A DNA stretch of 64,000 bases from Taudactylus pleione (GCA_031769625.1 JAUIMM010000115.1:13686501-13750500), one strand, 5' to 3'; counted from the first letter of the stretch, positions 47,200 through 58,099 are shown. The notes: a model not told the origin generated them from the sequence alone. Made by a program: numbers and translations.

Positions 47200-47555
47200 C
47201 ATCTTAGGGTTCTTTGAAAAGTCCCCCCCTACCTCCTACAACACAGCAGCCCAGCACATGCTGCAGTGTTCAGAGCTGCAGCTGGAGACTGCTTGCGGCT
47301 GCTGAGCAGCAGCTGCAGCAGTCTCCTATATTTGCCTGTGGGGGTGGGGGGTGATCACACTGATCTCGCCCTCTCCTGGCATTGCGCTGGGTTGAGGGGC
47401 TCACAGTGCCCCCTTCCCAGCACACAGCTGCAAAAATAATTTTATTTTTTTCTATCCTAAAGGGAAGTGGTCACACATCCCACTATTATGCCACATCCCC
47501 TTCCAACCGGGCCCCCCGCGGCTGTCAGCGCCCCTGGACGGATCACCCTGTGATA
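47200..47555. repeat. GC-rich segment inside the Penelope element
   Basis: About 350 bp of GC-rich sequence with a strong hairpin region (GAGCTGCAGCTGGAGACTGC..GCTGCAGCAGTCTCC, about 47272-47323) contrasts with AT-rich surroundings. The ends were not defined, so insertion is an inference from composition. Confidence 0.4.
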
Positions 47556-47942
47556 TATGAGGTAAGGTATAAGCAAATGCTCACATGAGTGCTTACATAT
47601 ACAAGCAAGGTGGAAAACATATAAAGGTTTATTTTAAATATGGTCCACATTAGCCTCTGGATCCCATAGATACCACATAATGATTTCTTTGTATTCCTTG
47701 TGATGTGTACCCCCAGAGGTACTTTTCACTCTGGATGTGGGTAAAAAGGAATATTTCAAGACTCAAAATATTTAAAATTTTAATTATCAAAAATTGAGTC
47801 TAAGACACATCCATACTTGGCAACAAAATAAAACACGGTCTAATAAAAATCCAAGTGGAAAAAATAAAAAAGCCCGGGTATTCTCACCACTAGGTATTGC
47901 AATGAGCCATACAGTACTGGATAAAGATCTATCTCACCACAC

Positions 47943-47976
47943 CAACGCATTTTGACATACACAGTTTTTCTTAAGG
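47943..47976 (-). ncRNA. Hammerhead-like motif, strongly decayed
   Basis: On the - strand CCTTAAGAAA is followed by a weak stem region and CAAAATGCGTTGG. It is aligned by position and flanks (CTT..AAG and GCGTTGG) with the motif at 31141. It lies 3' of the GIY-YIG remnant, where a Penelope terminal repeat would be expected. Too many core bases are lost for activity. Confidence 0.35.
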
Positions 47977-48649
47977 TAGTGGTGTTCCTGCTACTGGATA
48001 AATATTTATAGTACAATAGAACCCACCTCTTCCTAGTGGGCGGTAATAGTGGTACATTCATCTAAAAACATTGTAACTGAATACTGGAAATAAAATCCTT
48101 TGCATAGTGTGAAACTCACTTAAAAAAATACACATTGCTTAATAAAATAAATATACAATGATAAATGCAGTAAGTAAAAAGGTTAGTTTGTTAAAATCTA
48201 GATTTTGAGTAAGAGGAATTGTAGCCAATAATTATTAAGATAGACACTGTGCACTAGTGGCATCACAATTTGTCCTCTAGTGAGAGAAAAAAAAAGTGTG
48301 AGGAAGGGAGAAGGTCTCCCATACAGAATTGGACCAGGATGGAGTATGCTTAGTTTACATGGTAGGACAAAGAAAGTGGTATATTAGATGTTATACTGTA
48401 GGAACCATTTAATTTCAAAGTCCAAGTTGAGTCCATGTGGAACTAAAGTTTTTATATCATGGATACATTTAATTTCACTCTGTGCTAGTTTTATTTCCTG
48501 ATTATTTTTCCTCCAATTACTTTCCACTTTATTTATCCATATAACTTGTTTGATAGAATCAACTGGTATGGGGGTCTTTGAAACTATTTGAGATAGTATG
48601 TTTGTCAAAAAATGTTTTTCATATTTTGAACATGTTTAGCCCATATCTC

Positions 48650-51213
48650 CCTTAGGGTTCATGTGGTTTTACCTATATACTGTAAGTTGCACTGACATTC
48701 TAAGAAATAGATGGAATTTTTACTGTTACACGTAATAAATTCATTAATCTTGAAAGTGAAGCTGTTAGTGGTAGATGAAAAAAAGATTTTTACTTTTTCT
48801 TGATTTTTTTTTAAAGAGATTTGCACAGAATACATGCTCCGCAATGATGGAAGCCTTTAGTTTTGATGCGTCCTTCCCATCTTTTCAGGTAATGTGTTTG
48901 TAACTAGGCGATTATTCAAGTTGTTAGCCCATCTATAGATGAATTGGGGCCTTTTGGGGACAAAATCTTTCAGGATTTGATCCTTAGTTAGAAGGTGCCA
49001 GTGTTTCTGAACAATTTTTTCACAATCTTTATACTGGCTGTTGAATTTTGTAATATAAGGTAATTTTAGGTTGTTTGCTTCTCTCTTTTGTTTATCAGTA
49101 TGTAGTAGCTATTCCTTTCTCTCTTCCAAAAAATTTTCTATGATGCTAGGCTCATATCCCTTATGCAGAAATATTTGTTTCAAATCTTTCACGTGTCCAT
49201 CGAAGATGTCTATTTCACAACAGTTCATTCTAACCCTTTGTATTTTACTTTTTGGCTTACTCCTTAGCCACAGTGGATGGTGATTGCAAGAAGTTTGAAT
49301 GTAACTTGCTATCTGTTGGTTTAATATAGTTTATGGTATGGATTTGATTATTCTTTATGTAGATACTGAGGTCTAAAGAAATGGATTCTTGGTTAGTTGT
49401 TAATATATTGATTGTTATGACAAATATGTTTCTTCTCCTAATATCCCATAAACATATTTGCATATGCGGAGGCAAAGCTTGTGCCCATCGCTGTACCTCT
49501 ACTCTGTTTGTAAAAATTTTCTTTGAACCAGAAGTTCTTTTCTAAAATAAAAATCATGACTTCATTTAAAAATTTTAGAGTGTTCTCTTCCATGCCACTT
49601 CTTTCTAGAAAATATTGGCTGATTCAATACCCAAGGAATATCCTATTATAGTATAGAGTAATCTTATGTCAGCATTCACCAAGAAATCTCCATCTTTCCT
49701 TTCTATGTTTTATAGATTGCCAATAACATTCATTGTGTCAATTAAATAAATAAAATGATTTTGACCACCTTTGGTTGGACAAGTTTGTTGTTATGGAATC
49801 AGTGCTAGCTACTTTCGGCCTACCGGGAGGGGTTTTTGTGTCTTTGTGTATTTTTGAGAGGATATAGAACACTGAAAAGGAGGGATTCTCATAAAATAGA
49901 TAATAAATTTGGATTTTTTTCTCCATAATGGTTCCTACGTTTTTATACTTTTTTTATGATTTGTCTTAATTGTTTGTCTATTTATCCACTAGGGTCCCCT
50001 GTTAGTAGTTGGTAAGTAAGTGTCTCCGTCAGTGAGTTGACATAGGACTTCCTTCTCATAATGGGTTTTGTCCATAACCACTATACTTCCCTCCTTGTCA
50101 GCGGGCTTAACAACGATGTTATTTTTTTCCAGGGTTTCAATGGCTTCCCGTTTTTTTTCATCAAATTGGGTTTTCTGGCCCATTTGAGTTGTATTTTCCC
50201 AGGTCCTCATAAACCAATTAATTAAATGTGTCCACAAAACATTCCCTTAGATGTATAAGGTTAAAAGTGGATTTGGGTCTGAATGATGTTCTGGCTTCTG
50301 AGATGCCCTCTCGTTGGTTAATTAAGTATTTTTTCAAAGTACAGTTTTTAGTGAATTTCTGCACATCAATGTAAGTTCCAAACTTATCAAGTTTGCTGTC
50401 GGGTGCATATTTTAGGCTTTGGTTTAAGGCTGAGACTTCTTCCTTCGTCAAGGTATGGGAACTTAGATTATGAATATGATTTTCTTGTGGTAGGTTATTC
50501 AAATGATTTGTAATTGGGGAATGGAGGGATTTATTTTCCTTTGTCAAACATTTCCATCTTTTCCCTCTTCTCTTTCTTGATATGAAGTTATCTACTTAGG
50601 AAGGTCCTGTCCTTGCTCCTTTCTAAAAAAAAAAAAAAAATCTTTCTTTTGTAGGATATAATATTTGTTTTTGTGTGTGAATAGTGTGTAGGGACTAGAT
50701 TCTCCTTCATTTCATTATTTTATGTAGAAATCTTCATAGGTATTGTGTTTTCTTCGATTCTGATTGTGATAGTCCCTCATTCCTCTTGGTCTCTCGGTAT
50801 TATGTATATTATTCGGGGTTCTGAATTTCTCCCATAAGTTGTCCATCCTTTCTTATTATAGTTATTTCTATGGTTGTCTCCCTCATTCTCTCTCTGTCTC
50901 CAGATCTTCATGGACTTTTTCCTATTCTTTGATTCCTCTGTATTGTTCTGTATTCTTCGGGTTCTTCTTCTATAATACTCACCACACTATCTCCACAGCT
51001 ACAGCTTCCATCTCTGATGTCAAAAACATTTTTTTCCATTTTTTCTTCTTCCTGGAGTATATTCCTCTCTCTAGCATATTTCCTTTGTTTCCTTTGGAAG
51101 ATTTCTTTTTCTTTGGTAATAATTATTTGTTCTAAATCCCTTTCAAATTTCCTACACTCTTTTCGCTCTCTGAAAGGTTAAACTTTTTCAGTTAGTAGTG
51201 TTATTTCTTCTTC
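48650..51213 (-). pseudogene. Penelope-like RT and GIY-YIG endonuclease remnant
   Basis: From N to C on the - strand. An N-terminal section contains HNLSSHTLTKEEVSALNQSL and DVQKFTKNCTLKKYL (50218-50490). The RT blocks are NIVVKPADKEGSIVVMDKTH (about 50055-50115), FYILSKIHKDTKTPPGRPK (about 49810-49870), GTAMGTSFASAYANMFMG (about 49440-49495), SLDLSIYIKNNQIHTINYIK (about 49300-49360). A C-terminal GIY-YIG-type block is NSIYFLECQCNLQYIGKTT (about 48660-48715). This order is diagnostic of Penelope-like elements, whose RT and GIY-YIG nuclease work together in target-primed insertion. Multiple stops and frameshifts make the copy inactive. Confidence 0.88.
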
Positions 51214-52141
51214 TGAGAAAACGTAAGGGTGCTAATCAATAGGTAATAGGTTTTTAATAGTTAAAACATGAAACATGTAGTGATCACATTATCACTACAA
51301 AATCAGAAGAAACCGTCTGAAGAAACCGCCGATGAGCCTGAGGCGGAGAAATGCATCATGAGTGCTCACCTGCTGACAAGGCTACGAGTCTCTGGATTTC
51401 CGTTTGCCACGAGTGTATCTCCCTGCTGCATTTGAGAAAGATACAGCGGATGGTAACAACACTGCTGGCTTGTGCACCTGCCATGCAGCACCGCATTTGA
51501 TATAAGGGATACCACTGTGCCGTTAAATAGAGTGGGATATGTACATAAAAAAATATCCAACAAACATGCATGTTGTTTAAAATCACTATTGGAAACCTAT
51601 ATTAAGACTCTGTAGCCTCACTAAAACAGTGTTTCAACTGAACGTATACAAAGTTGTTTTTTTCCTTCTGTGTGACAGTGGAATTGCTGCTCATTAGAAG
51701 AATAGGAGATCATATCCATACTGACCATTTTTTGGGAGCTGAACTACGAAATACGGAGCTTTTTCAAATAACATTTAGTCTATATCTCCTTTGGGATGGA
51801 GTCACAATTGTGACAACTTGATTCATCAGTTTTCTCATGTTATATGTTGCTAAGCAGCACTGAATTATGCTCCATAGGAATCTATACAATATTCATGCCA
51901 TCTAATAATGCTTTTATTTTGCATGGTGCATACTGATATCTGTGTTCATGTAATTAGGTAGCTATATTCTACTCTGTCAATACTTATATATTTTTATATT
52001 TTATTTTCATATTTATTTTCATTTATTTTATGTACTCTGTGTTGTTTTCTGATTTTGTAGTGATAATGTGATCACTACATGTTTCATGTTTTTACTATTA
52101 AACCTATTACCTATTGATTAGCGCCCTTATGTTTTCTCTGA
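51214..52141. repeat. Inverted repeat pair within the Penelope element
   Basis: About 94 bp at 51214-51307 is nearly the reverse complement of 52048-52141 (shared core CATGAAACATGTAGTGATCA, plus CTAATCAATAGGTAATAGG). The arms face each other across 740 bp that include a + strand hammerhead-like motif. It could be a separate TIR insertion in the gene or an inverted duplication of the element's own 5' region. Confidence 0.85.
51317..51357 (+). ncRNA. Hammerhead-like motif in the Penelope element
   Basis: CTGAAGA is followed by AA, a 5-bp stem CCGCC/GGCGG with an 11-nt loop (GATGAGCCTGA), then AGAAATGCATC. It keeps the CUGANGA-stem II-GAAA layout with one core change. The orientation is opposite to the element's coding strand, which fits the inverted arrangement of this region. 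Confidence 0.45.
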
Positions 52142-52563
52142 TTTTGGTTTTTCTCTCTTGGGAGTGATCTAGTTTTTCTCAAATTGGTAGGGCTAGCTTT
52201 TAACAGGTAGAGTGAGTTGTAAACCAGGCCCCTATTGTGTCTACATGTAGTAGCGCCTTTGGATTTTTCTTTTGTTGTTATTTCTTCTTCTGTTATTAAG
52301 GTTTTTTTACATTCTTTAATAATATCTATTATAGAGAAAGAACAGTCATCCAGGATGTGTTTCCATTCTGACATGAAAATGGTTTTATAAAATTTTATTG
52401 TTCGATCTTCTATTGTACATTTTAATTTTCCTAACAAGAGCACAGAGATTATATTTATTTTATGTTCTATATGTGTATCAACCAGGCTAGGTAACTCCTG
52501 GTAATTTTCTCTTGCCACCATTTTGTCTGCACAAGCAATCCAAACTTTGTTTTTACATGACAA
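52111..52563 (-). pseudogene. 5' reading frame of the Penelope element
   Basis: An open frame of about 150 codons begins at the element's right edge. It contains KMVARENYQELPSLVDTHIE, KLKCTIEDRTIKFYKTIF and ITEEEITTKEKSKG. No domain is recognised. A partial inverted copy of its middle forms the left end of the element at 47100-47190. It reads into the inverted repeat and stops there. Whether it was an independent ORF or the N-terminus of the RT polyprotein is unclear. Confidence 0.5.
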
Positions 52564-52571
52564 GTATTTGA

Positions 52572-53074
52572 GCTGGAGGGAGAGGAGAAGCTTGTTCTAA
52601 CTGCAAGAGGTGCATGGGTGGTGGTCCAAGCCTGCTGTCATACAGATGTAGTCAGCTGCCTGCATTGCATCACACACACTCTTCAGAATTATATATGTCA
52701 TAAACAATCCTTGTATGCAAGCCAGAAATGAATTAGTTAGAGAAAATCCTGATCTCTGGCCTCTGGCCTCTACAACAGAAAATGGATGGAAAAGCCTGGA
52801 TGACTGAGATCAGTTGAAGGTCATCATTGGCACTTTTGGCCTCGGATTTTGTTACACCCCAGTGCCAAGCAATGAGTTATGTTATTGGGATGACACAGAA
52901 ACAAATATCATTCTTACTGGGATATTTTTGTCATCTTGCTAGGCTAATGTCACAACAATGTCACGTCGTCAGCATCTGCAAAAAAGCACAGACTAGAAGC
53001 CCCCTCCACAGCTTTCTTCAACAGTCTAAAAATATGGATGTGGTAACCAGGTTGGGTATGAAATACCATTGGCT
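52572..53074. other. Unannotated stretch
   Basis: No recognised exon or transposon ends. Confidence 0.4.
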
Positions 53075-53480
53075 TAAAAGCTGCCGGTTCAAATCCTGAC
53101 ACTGGAAGCCTGACAGCAGAAAATGCTGACACTGGCTGGTATGTATAGTTAACCCTCCCCTCTCCCCTCCCTAACCCTCCGTGGGGGTGCCTAAACCTAA
53201 GACTCCTGGGGTGGTGCCTAACCCCAAGCCCCCCCCATGATGCCTATCCCTAACCCCCCCTCCCTGCACCCTAAACCTAACCCTCCCAGGGGGTGCCAAA
53301 CCCTAACCTCCCCCCAGTGTTGCCTAACCCTCTCCCCTTGCAACTAACAACTAAGTAACCCCGTTTAGCTTCGTTCGGGAAGCCATCCTGTTGGGATTCT
53401 GTCATCGGGCTAAAGATAGGAATCTGGATTTAGATGCCTGTCTATAGTCCCATGTCAGGATTTAGATGGCGGGATTCTGT
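53075..53480. mobile_element. Decayed CCTAACCCTAA-type element
   Basis: It carries the CTGCCGGTTCAAATCCTGAC-like left part, a minisatellite of GGTGCCTAACCCTAACC-like units (53150-53345) and a right part with CGGGATTCTG motifs, in the same order as the 27264 and 32645 elements. No target duplication could be assigned. Confidence 0.6.
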
Positions 53481-54179
53481 ATATTGACTGTATCCTGGGG
53501 TAAACACACAGGGCTTCAACTATCCCACTAGTATGTAACGAAATACGTAAGCATGTATGCACTACTCTAAGCTACACAACTAACACTATGTTTGTCATAG
53601 AAATAATAAATATACAGACAGTAACAAGTGCAACAAGTATAACAAGCAACAGTTCTTAGTTATCAAGACACATAATATATTACCTTCTAAAAATGAGAGC
53701 AGATACTTTGACACCATCAGCCTACTCTCAAAGGGGCCTGACTGGTGAGGAGGATTTGAGACATGAGATTAACCCAGATATCCCAGGACTTCAGATAACA
53801 TTCACTCAGATACAGGCTAACTGGCAGGTGAGGACTGTGCATTGGCACCACTCAGCAAGACCCTGGACAGTTGAAGATGACAATTATTTAATAAGGGGGA
53901 AAGAAAGAAATGTGGGTGTTGGACAGCCCCTACACATGGCTTTTCTGAGGGGCAGGTACTATGGTGTGGGAACCTTACAACCCTACATAACCATGGGAAA
54001 TGTTTTTTTATATACCTAGATCCTAATGCCCTTTTGTGGCTCTGGCCTTCTACCCAGAATCTGTGTTTCCCATGAGCCTTTTTGCCTGTTTAATATACTT
54101 ACATGCTTAAAACCCAATTTACCATGCCTACAGCCTAGTACTGTTAATTAATTGCACCACAAACTAGCTCTAATAGTTA
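53481..54179. other. Unannotated stretch
   Basis: A 108-codon frame at 53693-54019 (+) has no recognisable motif and no supporting splice sites. I do not call it a gene. Confidence 0.4.
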
Positions 54180-54425
54180 CTTAGGGCCCAGGCCTAGCAC
54201 CAACAACTACTTGGGGCAAGGCATCATGTGTCAATTAGTTGGGGCATGGCTTAGCGCTGACAATTACTTAGGGCATGACCTAGCACTGTCAATTACTTGT
54301 AGCATGTCCTAGTGTTGTCAATTACTGAGAGCACGGCCTAGCACCGACAATTATTTTGGGGCATGGCCCAGCATCGACTATTACTTGGGGCATGAACTAG
54401 CACTGACAATTACTTTGGGACACAG
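54180..54425. repeat. ~31-bp minisatellite, about 8 copies
   Basis: Degenerate units of the form GGCATGRCCTAGCACYG followed by ACAATTACTTGGG repeat with moderate divergence and small length changes. Confidence 0.9.
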
Positions 54426-54522
54426 CCTTTATGGTAGTGAGACGGCCTAACCAAAGGCCTACCCAATCAGTTGTCCTTGCCTGTTTGTGCAATGCGAGGT
54501 AGTGACAACTCCTTAACTTTTC

Positions 54523-55475
54523 TTACAGTGCGGTTACTGAAGGGTCACTTCCAATGTCTTCTGTTGATCTGACATCTTCTTTGGCAGTCACAACATCCTT
54601 AGCGGGCATGGAATCTTCTTTGGTGGGTGCAGCCTTTTCTTCCTGCTCATGGATGGTCCTCTTCTTCCTGCTGCTTTCTTGTACCAGACATAGGCCCTCT
54701 TTCAGAGCCGTATGCTCTGAGCAGAGCGCACACTCTGAATGAGGGCCGCCCTCCATAAAAATGGAGCGTCCTCCTGGACGCTCGTATAGCTGTGGGTCAC
54801 CACCCACAGCCTATACGAGCATGCAGTTTGATGGCCGCGATGGTCGTGACCATCGCGACCATCGAAACTGCGAGCCAGAGCCTGCGGTTGAGGTTTTCAA
54901 CCGCAAGCTCCGGAGTGATTTTGGCTCTATCAGAGCCAAAATCACTCCCACTGACATCACTAGTGATGTCAGTGGGCCGGCTTCTGACGGGAGGCATTCC
55001 CTTAGGAACGCCCTCATCAGGGAGGCACGCCCCCGGCACGCCCACCAAAGGGGGCATGCTGTCAATCAACATTGACAGCACGCCCCCTTTGATCAGACAC
55101 TACGAGCAAAGGAAAGTCCTTCGCTCATCGCGTCTGGCGCATGCGCACGACGGAGCTCCCTCTGTCTTGCGCATGCTCAGTGCAGAACATCGACCCACTT
55201 GCGAGTGGACAGCCGCTCGTGAGTGGGTCTGAATCAGGGCCATAGTGCCTTAAATAAGCCACTATGCATGAGCCTGGGATTGATGATGGAGCAATCCCAG
55301 AATGGCTTTCCACATCACCTAGTGATGACTCAATGTATGGTGTAGGAGCAACACACGATGCGGTGACCAGTGGGAATGTTCAGCATGGATTCCGGTGAGT
55401 GCCTGTTTGGAGGAGCAGATCCAACCGGACCTTGCCTCTCCATAATCATATTCAGGTCCTTTAAAGTCTGCAGGA
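54523..55475 (-). pseudogene. Possible host-like exon split by a MITE
   Basis: On the - strand a pyrimidine tract and CTGCAG acceptor end at 55474, and the next bases start coding-like sequence. After the MITE (54693-55241) a frame continues with SRKKRTIHEQEEKAAPTKED and ends SDPSVTAL at a TAA (54523). Upstream pieces read MIMERQGPVGSAPPNRHSPE and VESHSGIAPSSIPGS but in different frames, so joining them needs frameshifts. The protein family is unknown. It may be a dead gene, a retroelement gag tail or chance. Confidence 0.25.
54693..55241. mobile_element. Harbinger-like MITE, 549 bp, multi-hairpin
   Basis: The ends are GGCCCTCTTTCAGA on the left and, in reverse, GGCCCTGATTCAGACCC on the right. 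ATA occurs at both flanks. The interior is a chain of hairpins: CGATGGTC/GACCATCG, GGTTGA/TCAACC, AGTGATTTTGGCTCT with its complement, CACTGACATCACTAGTGATG, and GCTGTCAAT/ATTGACAGC. It has no coding capacity. Confidence 0.8.
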
Positions 55476-55770
55476 GGAGAGAAATAAAGAGGTATATTTT
55501 TATAACAGAAAATCTGGCGTCCAAATGATTCAACAAGAACTTTTGCTGCATATGTCTGTGTCTATATGTGAGACTTTTATAAAGCCTTTTTGTGAGCAGG
55601 GCACCCTTCTCAGGTATTGCCCCACACTCTGGAAAGCTAGCCTGGGGCAAAGCGAGCTGTATCATTCCAAAGGGGCAGGGCCAGTTTTCAGATGATATGG
55701 CTCCCAGTGCAAAATGCGTCACTCCCCTCAAACTAGCATAATATGGTAAGTTTGCACACACCTTCAGTGG

Positions 55771-55845
55771 GCCCCCCAGTAAGGGGGCATGGTCTTAGAG
55801 TAAGGGGCATGGTCTCACAAATAGGGGTGTGGCCTCAAACAAAAA
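55771..55845. repeat. Short tandem repeat (GGGGCATGGTCT)
   Basis: Three or four related units of AGTAAGGGGCATGGTCTTAG type, possibly a fragment of a hAT-like minisatellite. Confidence 0.6.
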
Positions 55846-56608
55846 GACTACCTTATGAATAAATTAGGTTAACATTACCATAGGATTAGGGACAGCAAAA
55901 CCAACTGCTGTTTCCTGTTCAAAGGCGGGTCATTCCGTGTCAAATCAACACACTTATTTTACCTCACCAGCATAGATTTTGTTAAAATTTGGTATATGGA
56001 GAGTATATATGTAGTCTAAGAAAAATACAAAACATTATTTAAATATATCATGCCGTTTCCAAAATATGTAAAGTTTTCAAAAATCTGTCAAAAATGCCCA
56101 ACCAGCATATTTTCAAATCACCATAGCAGCTTTCCTAATTAAGCTAGAAAGGTGGGAGTGGTGTAATTTTATTGTGTTTTTTACATCCTTTCCTATGATA
56201 TTCAACACAATTGGCTTTGTGAGGAAAAAGTTTTTCCAAATTCAAACTGAAAGTTATGATTATCTCAAAAAGTGCATAGACAAAAAAGTTAAAAAAAATT
56301 CTGTAAATAGTCTATACTAATGTTAAATGTTTATCAAAATTAAAAGTGGGAGGCTAATGGGTTCATAGTTAAATATAATTTTAAAGAAAGGTAGTTATTT
56401 AAAACAGCCAGTGTATTACAAGTAGTAATAGGTAATAATAGATTTGATGGCTTCATTAGTTTAATTATATAACTCAAGTGTAATAGAAATATTGACATTT
56501 TATTCGTCAGTCAACAATGTTAGCTGAAGATAGTTTGACAATGCCTCAGTAGTTTTTAAAGTGTCAACAGGAGACATGACATATCTTGTTCCAGTTGGAA
56601 TTATAGGG

Positions 56609-57290
56609 TCAACTTTGCAGAAGACATCTATTAGGAGGTATCCATAGTACATCAGGCTTCCTTGGATAGAAGAAGAATGATGGTGAAGGTCCAGCTGGAT
56701 GGAATAAGGTCACTTTTAATTCGTCTTCATCTTCATTCTTGTTCATCACATAAGCAAGCCACCATTTCTTGTTATACACAATGGTTATATAGCCATTTAT
56801 CTGTGTCAACGTGAGTTTGTCTAGAGATTTTGTAACAAATACTGTAGAATATGTTGTAGCCTTAGAAAAGGTTTTCACAGATATTTTTGATGTACTTGAA
56901 TCACAGGTATAAAAGCATGATACTGTCGTGTTCCCTGAATAGTTACTGACTGGCTGAAACTATCATTCAAAAATGTTTCAGACTCAATATAGTCTTCTTG
57001 CGTTGTGAACGTCAAATTAATTCCAGGTATATTTTCTACTGCCCATTCATAAAGTTGCAGAGGTGTGAGGATTTGGTTCTCATATGGACATTGTAGGCTG
57101 GCTCTACCTGCCAGTCTCTTGACTGAGGCACCAACTCCATCACAGGGGCCTTTCCCATGCGCTGTGGCCGAAAAAAGGCCACTCGGCCTCAACATCATAG
57201 TCTAGCATGTGACAACACAAGTTTGTGAAGTTTTGCTTGCACAGCTTGCATAGACATGATACAAACTGTTCTGCAATACTGAGCATGATA
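56609..57290 (-). pseudogene. Transposon-encoded protein with GKGPCDG motif, frameshifted
   Basis: On the - strand the sequence encodes FSATAHGKGPCDGVGASVKR, then RASLQCPYENQILTPLQLYE, then GTRQYHAFIPVIQ, then after a frameshift near 56875-56878 WWLAYVMNKNEDEDELKV and GPSPSFFFYPRKPDVLWIPP. I recall a widespread family of unnamed fish, frog and invertebrate proteins with an HGKGPCDG block followed by a small C-terminal tryptophan-rich domain. The position between long inverted repeats suggests it is the transposase. The H, K and D of the motif are kept. An upstream piece (NFTNLCCHM) lies in another frame, so the copy is inactive. Confidence 0.7.
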
Positions 57291-57497
57291 CCTGACCATT
57301 GATTCATGAGAACAATGATTCATGAGCATGATACATAAACAATGCATTAACATTATTGATCATTATTTATTTTCTTGCAAGTATTATTCATTGTTTTTAG
57401 TTAATAAAGTCATATAGGGTCTTTTATAATTAGGCCTGCAATATTTGAATTTTTATAAATTCTCTTAATAACTTTTTGACAATCTCTACATGTGAGA

Positions 57498-57499
<2 letters not shown>

Positions 57500-57543
<44 letters not shown>
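57500..57543. repeat. TA microsatellite
   Basis: About 20 TA units inside the transposon at 55927-58078. Confidence 0.95.
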
Positions 57544-57546
<3 letters not shown>

Positions 57547-58099
57547 TTTAGTTGGCTAATTTTAGTTGTTCCATCATATAATTGGATTTAAAAGTAGGCC
57601 CTGATTTTTTTCAAATGTAGTGACTACTCCTGTTTAAAATTATTTTTAACTAAAAACCCATTATCCTCACACTTTTAACTTTTGAAAAACATTTAACATT
57701 AGTAGACTATTTCCAGAATTTTTTTTTACTTTTTTGTTAACACATTTTTTGAGATAATCATGATCAAAAATTTCAGTTTGAATTTGGAAAAAGTTTTTCC
57801 TCACAAATCCTATTGCATTGTATATCATAGGAAAGGATATAAAAACACAGTAAAATGACACCACTCCCACCTCTCTAGCTGAAATAGGAGGGCTGTTATG
57901 GCAATTTTGAAAATGTGCATTTTTGAAAATTACATATTTTGGAAACTGCATTATATATTTAAATAAAATTTTGTATTATTCTTAGACTACAGATATACTC
58001 TACATACACCAAATTTTAACAAAATCTGAGCTGGTGAGATAAAATTTTAACAAAAAATGTGTTGATTTGAATGGCCCCTGCACAACATAAGTCCCCCTC

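Larger units (their letters stand above)
47100..52554 (-). mobile_element. Penelope-like retroelement, 5.5 kb, decayed
   Basis: The element is flanked by a perfect 17-bp direct repeat ACATGACAAGTATTTGA (47083-47099 and 52555-52571), best read as a target-site duplication. RT and GIY-YIG remnants run on the - strand (48650-50560), with a further frame at 52111-52554. The left end (47100-47190) is an inverted partial copy of 52370-52470 (both contain AAATTAAAATGTACAATAGA), a terminal inversion of the kind retroelements produce. A GC-rich foreign insertion probably occupies about 47200-47555. Hammerhead-like motifs lie at 47943 and 51317. Confidence 0.8.
55927..58078. mobile_element. DNA transposon with ~420-bp terminal inverted repeats
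   Basis: Bases 55927-56350 are closely similar, with indels, to the reverse complement of 57655-58078. The ends read GGGTCATTCCGTGTCAAATC on the left and, in reverse, GGGGCCATTCAAATCAACAC on the right. The interior carries a broken gene on the - strand (56609-57290). No clear target duplication was seen. The superfamily is uncertain. Confidence 0.85.

Noticed and set aside
53085..53100. tRNA or tRNA-derived SINE (GGTTCAAATCC, B-box-like)
   Set aside because: No A-box or cloverleaf around it. A similar GGTTCAAATCC at about 59916 also lacks tRNA structure.
53693..54019. 108-codon host gene
   Set aside because: No recognisable motif, no splice signals and the region is flanked by repeats.
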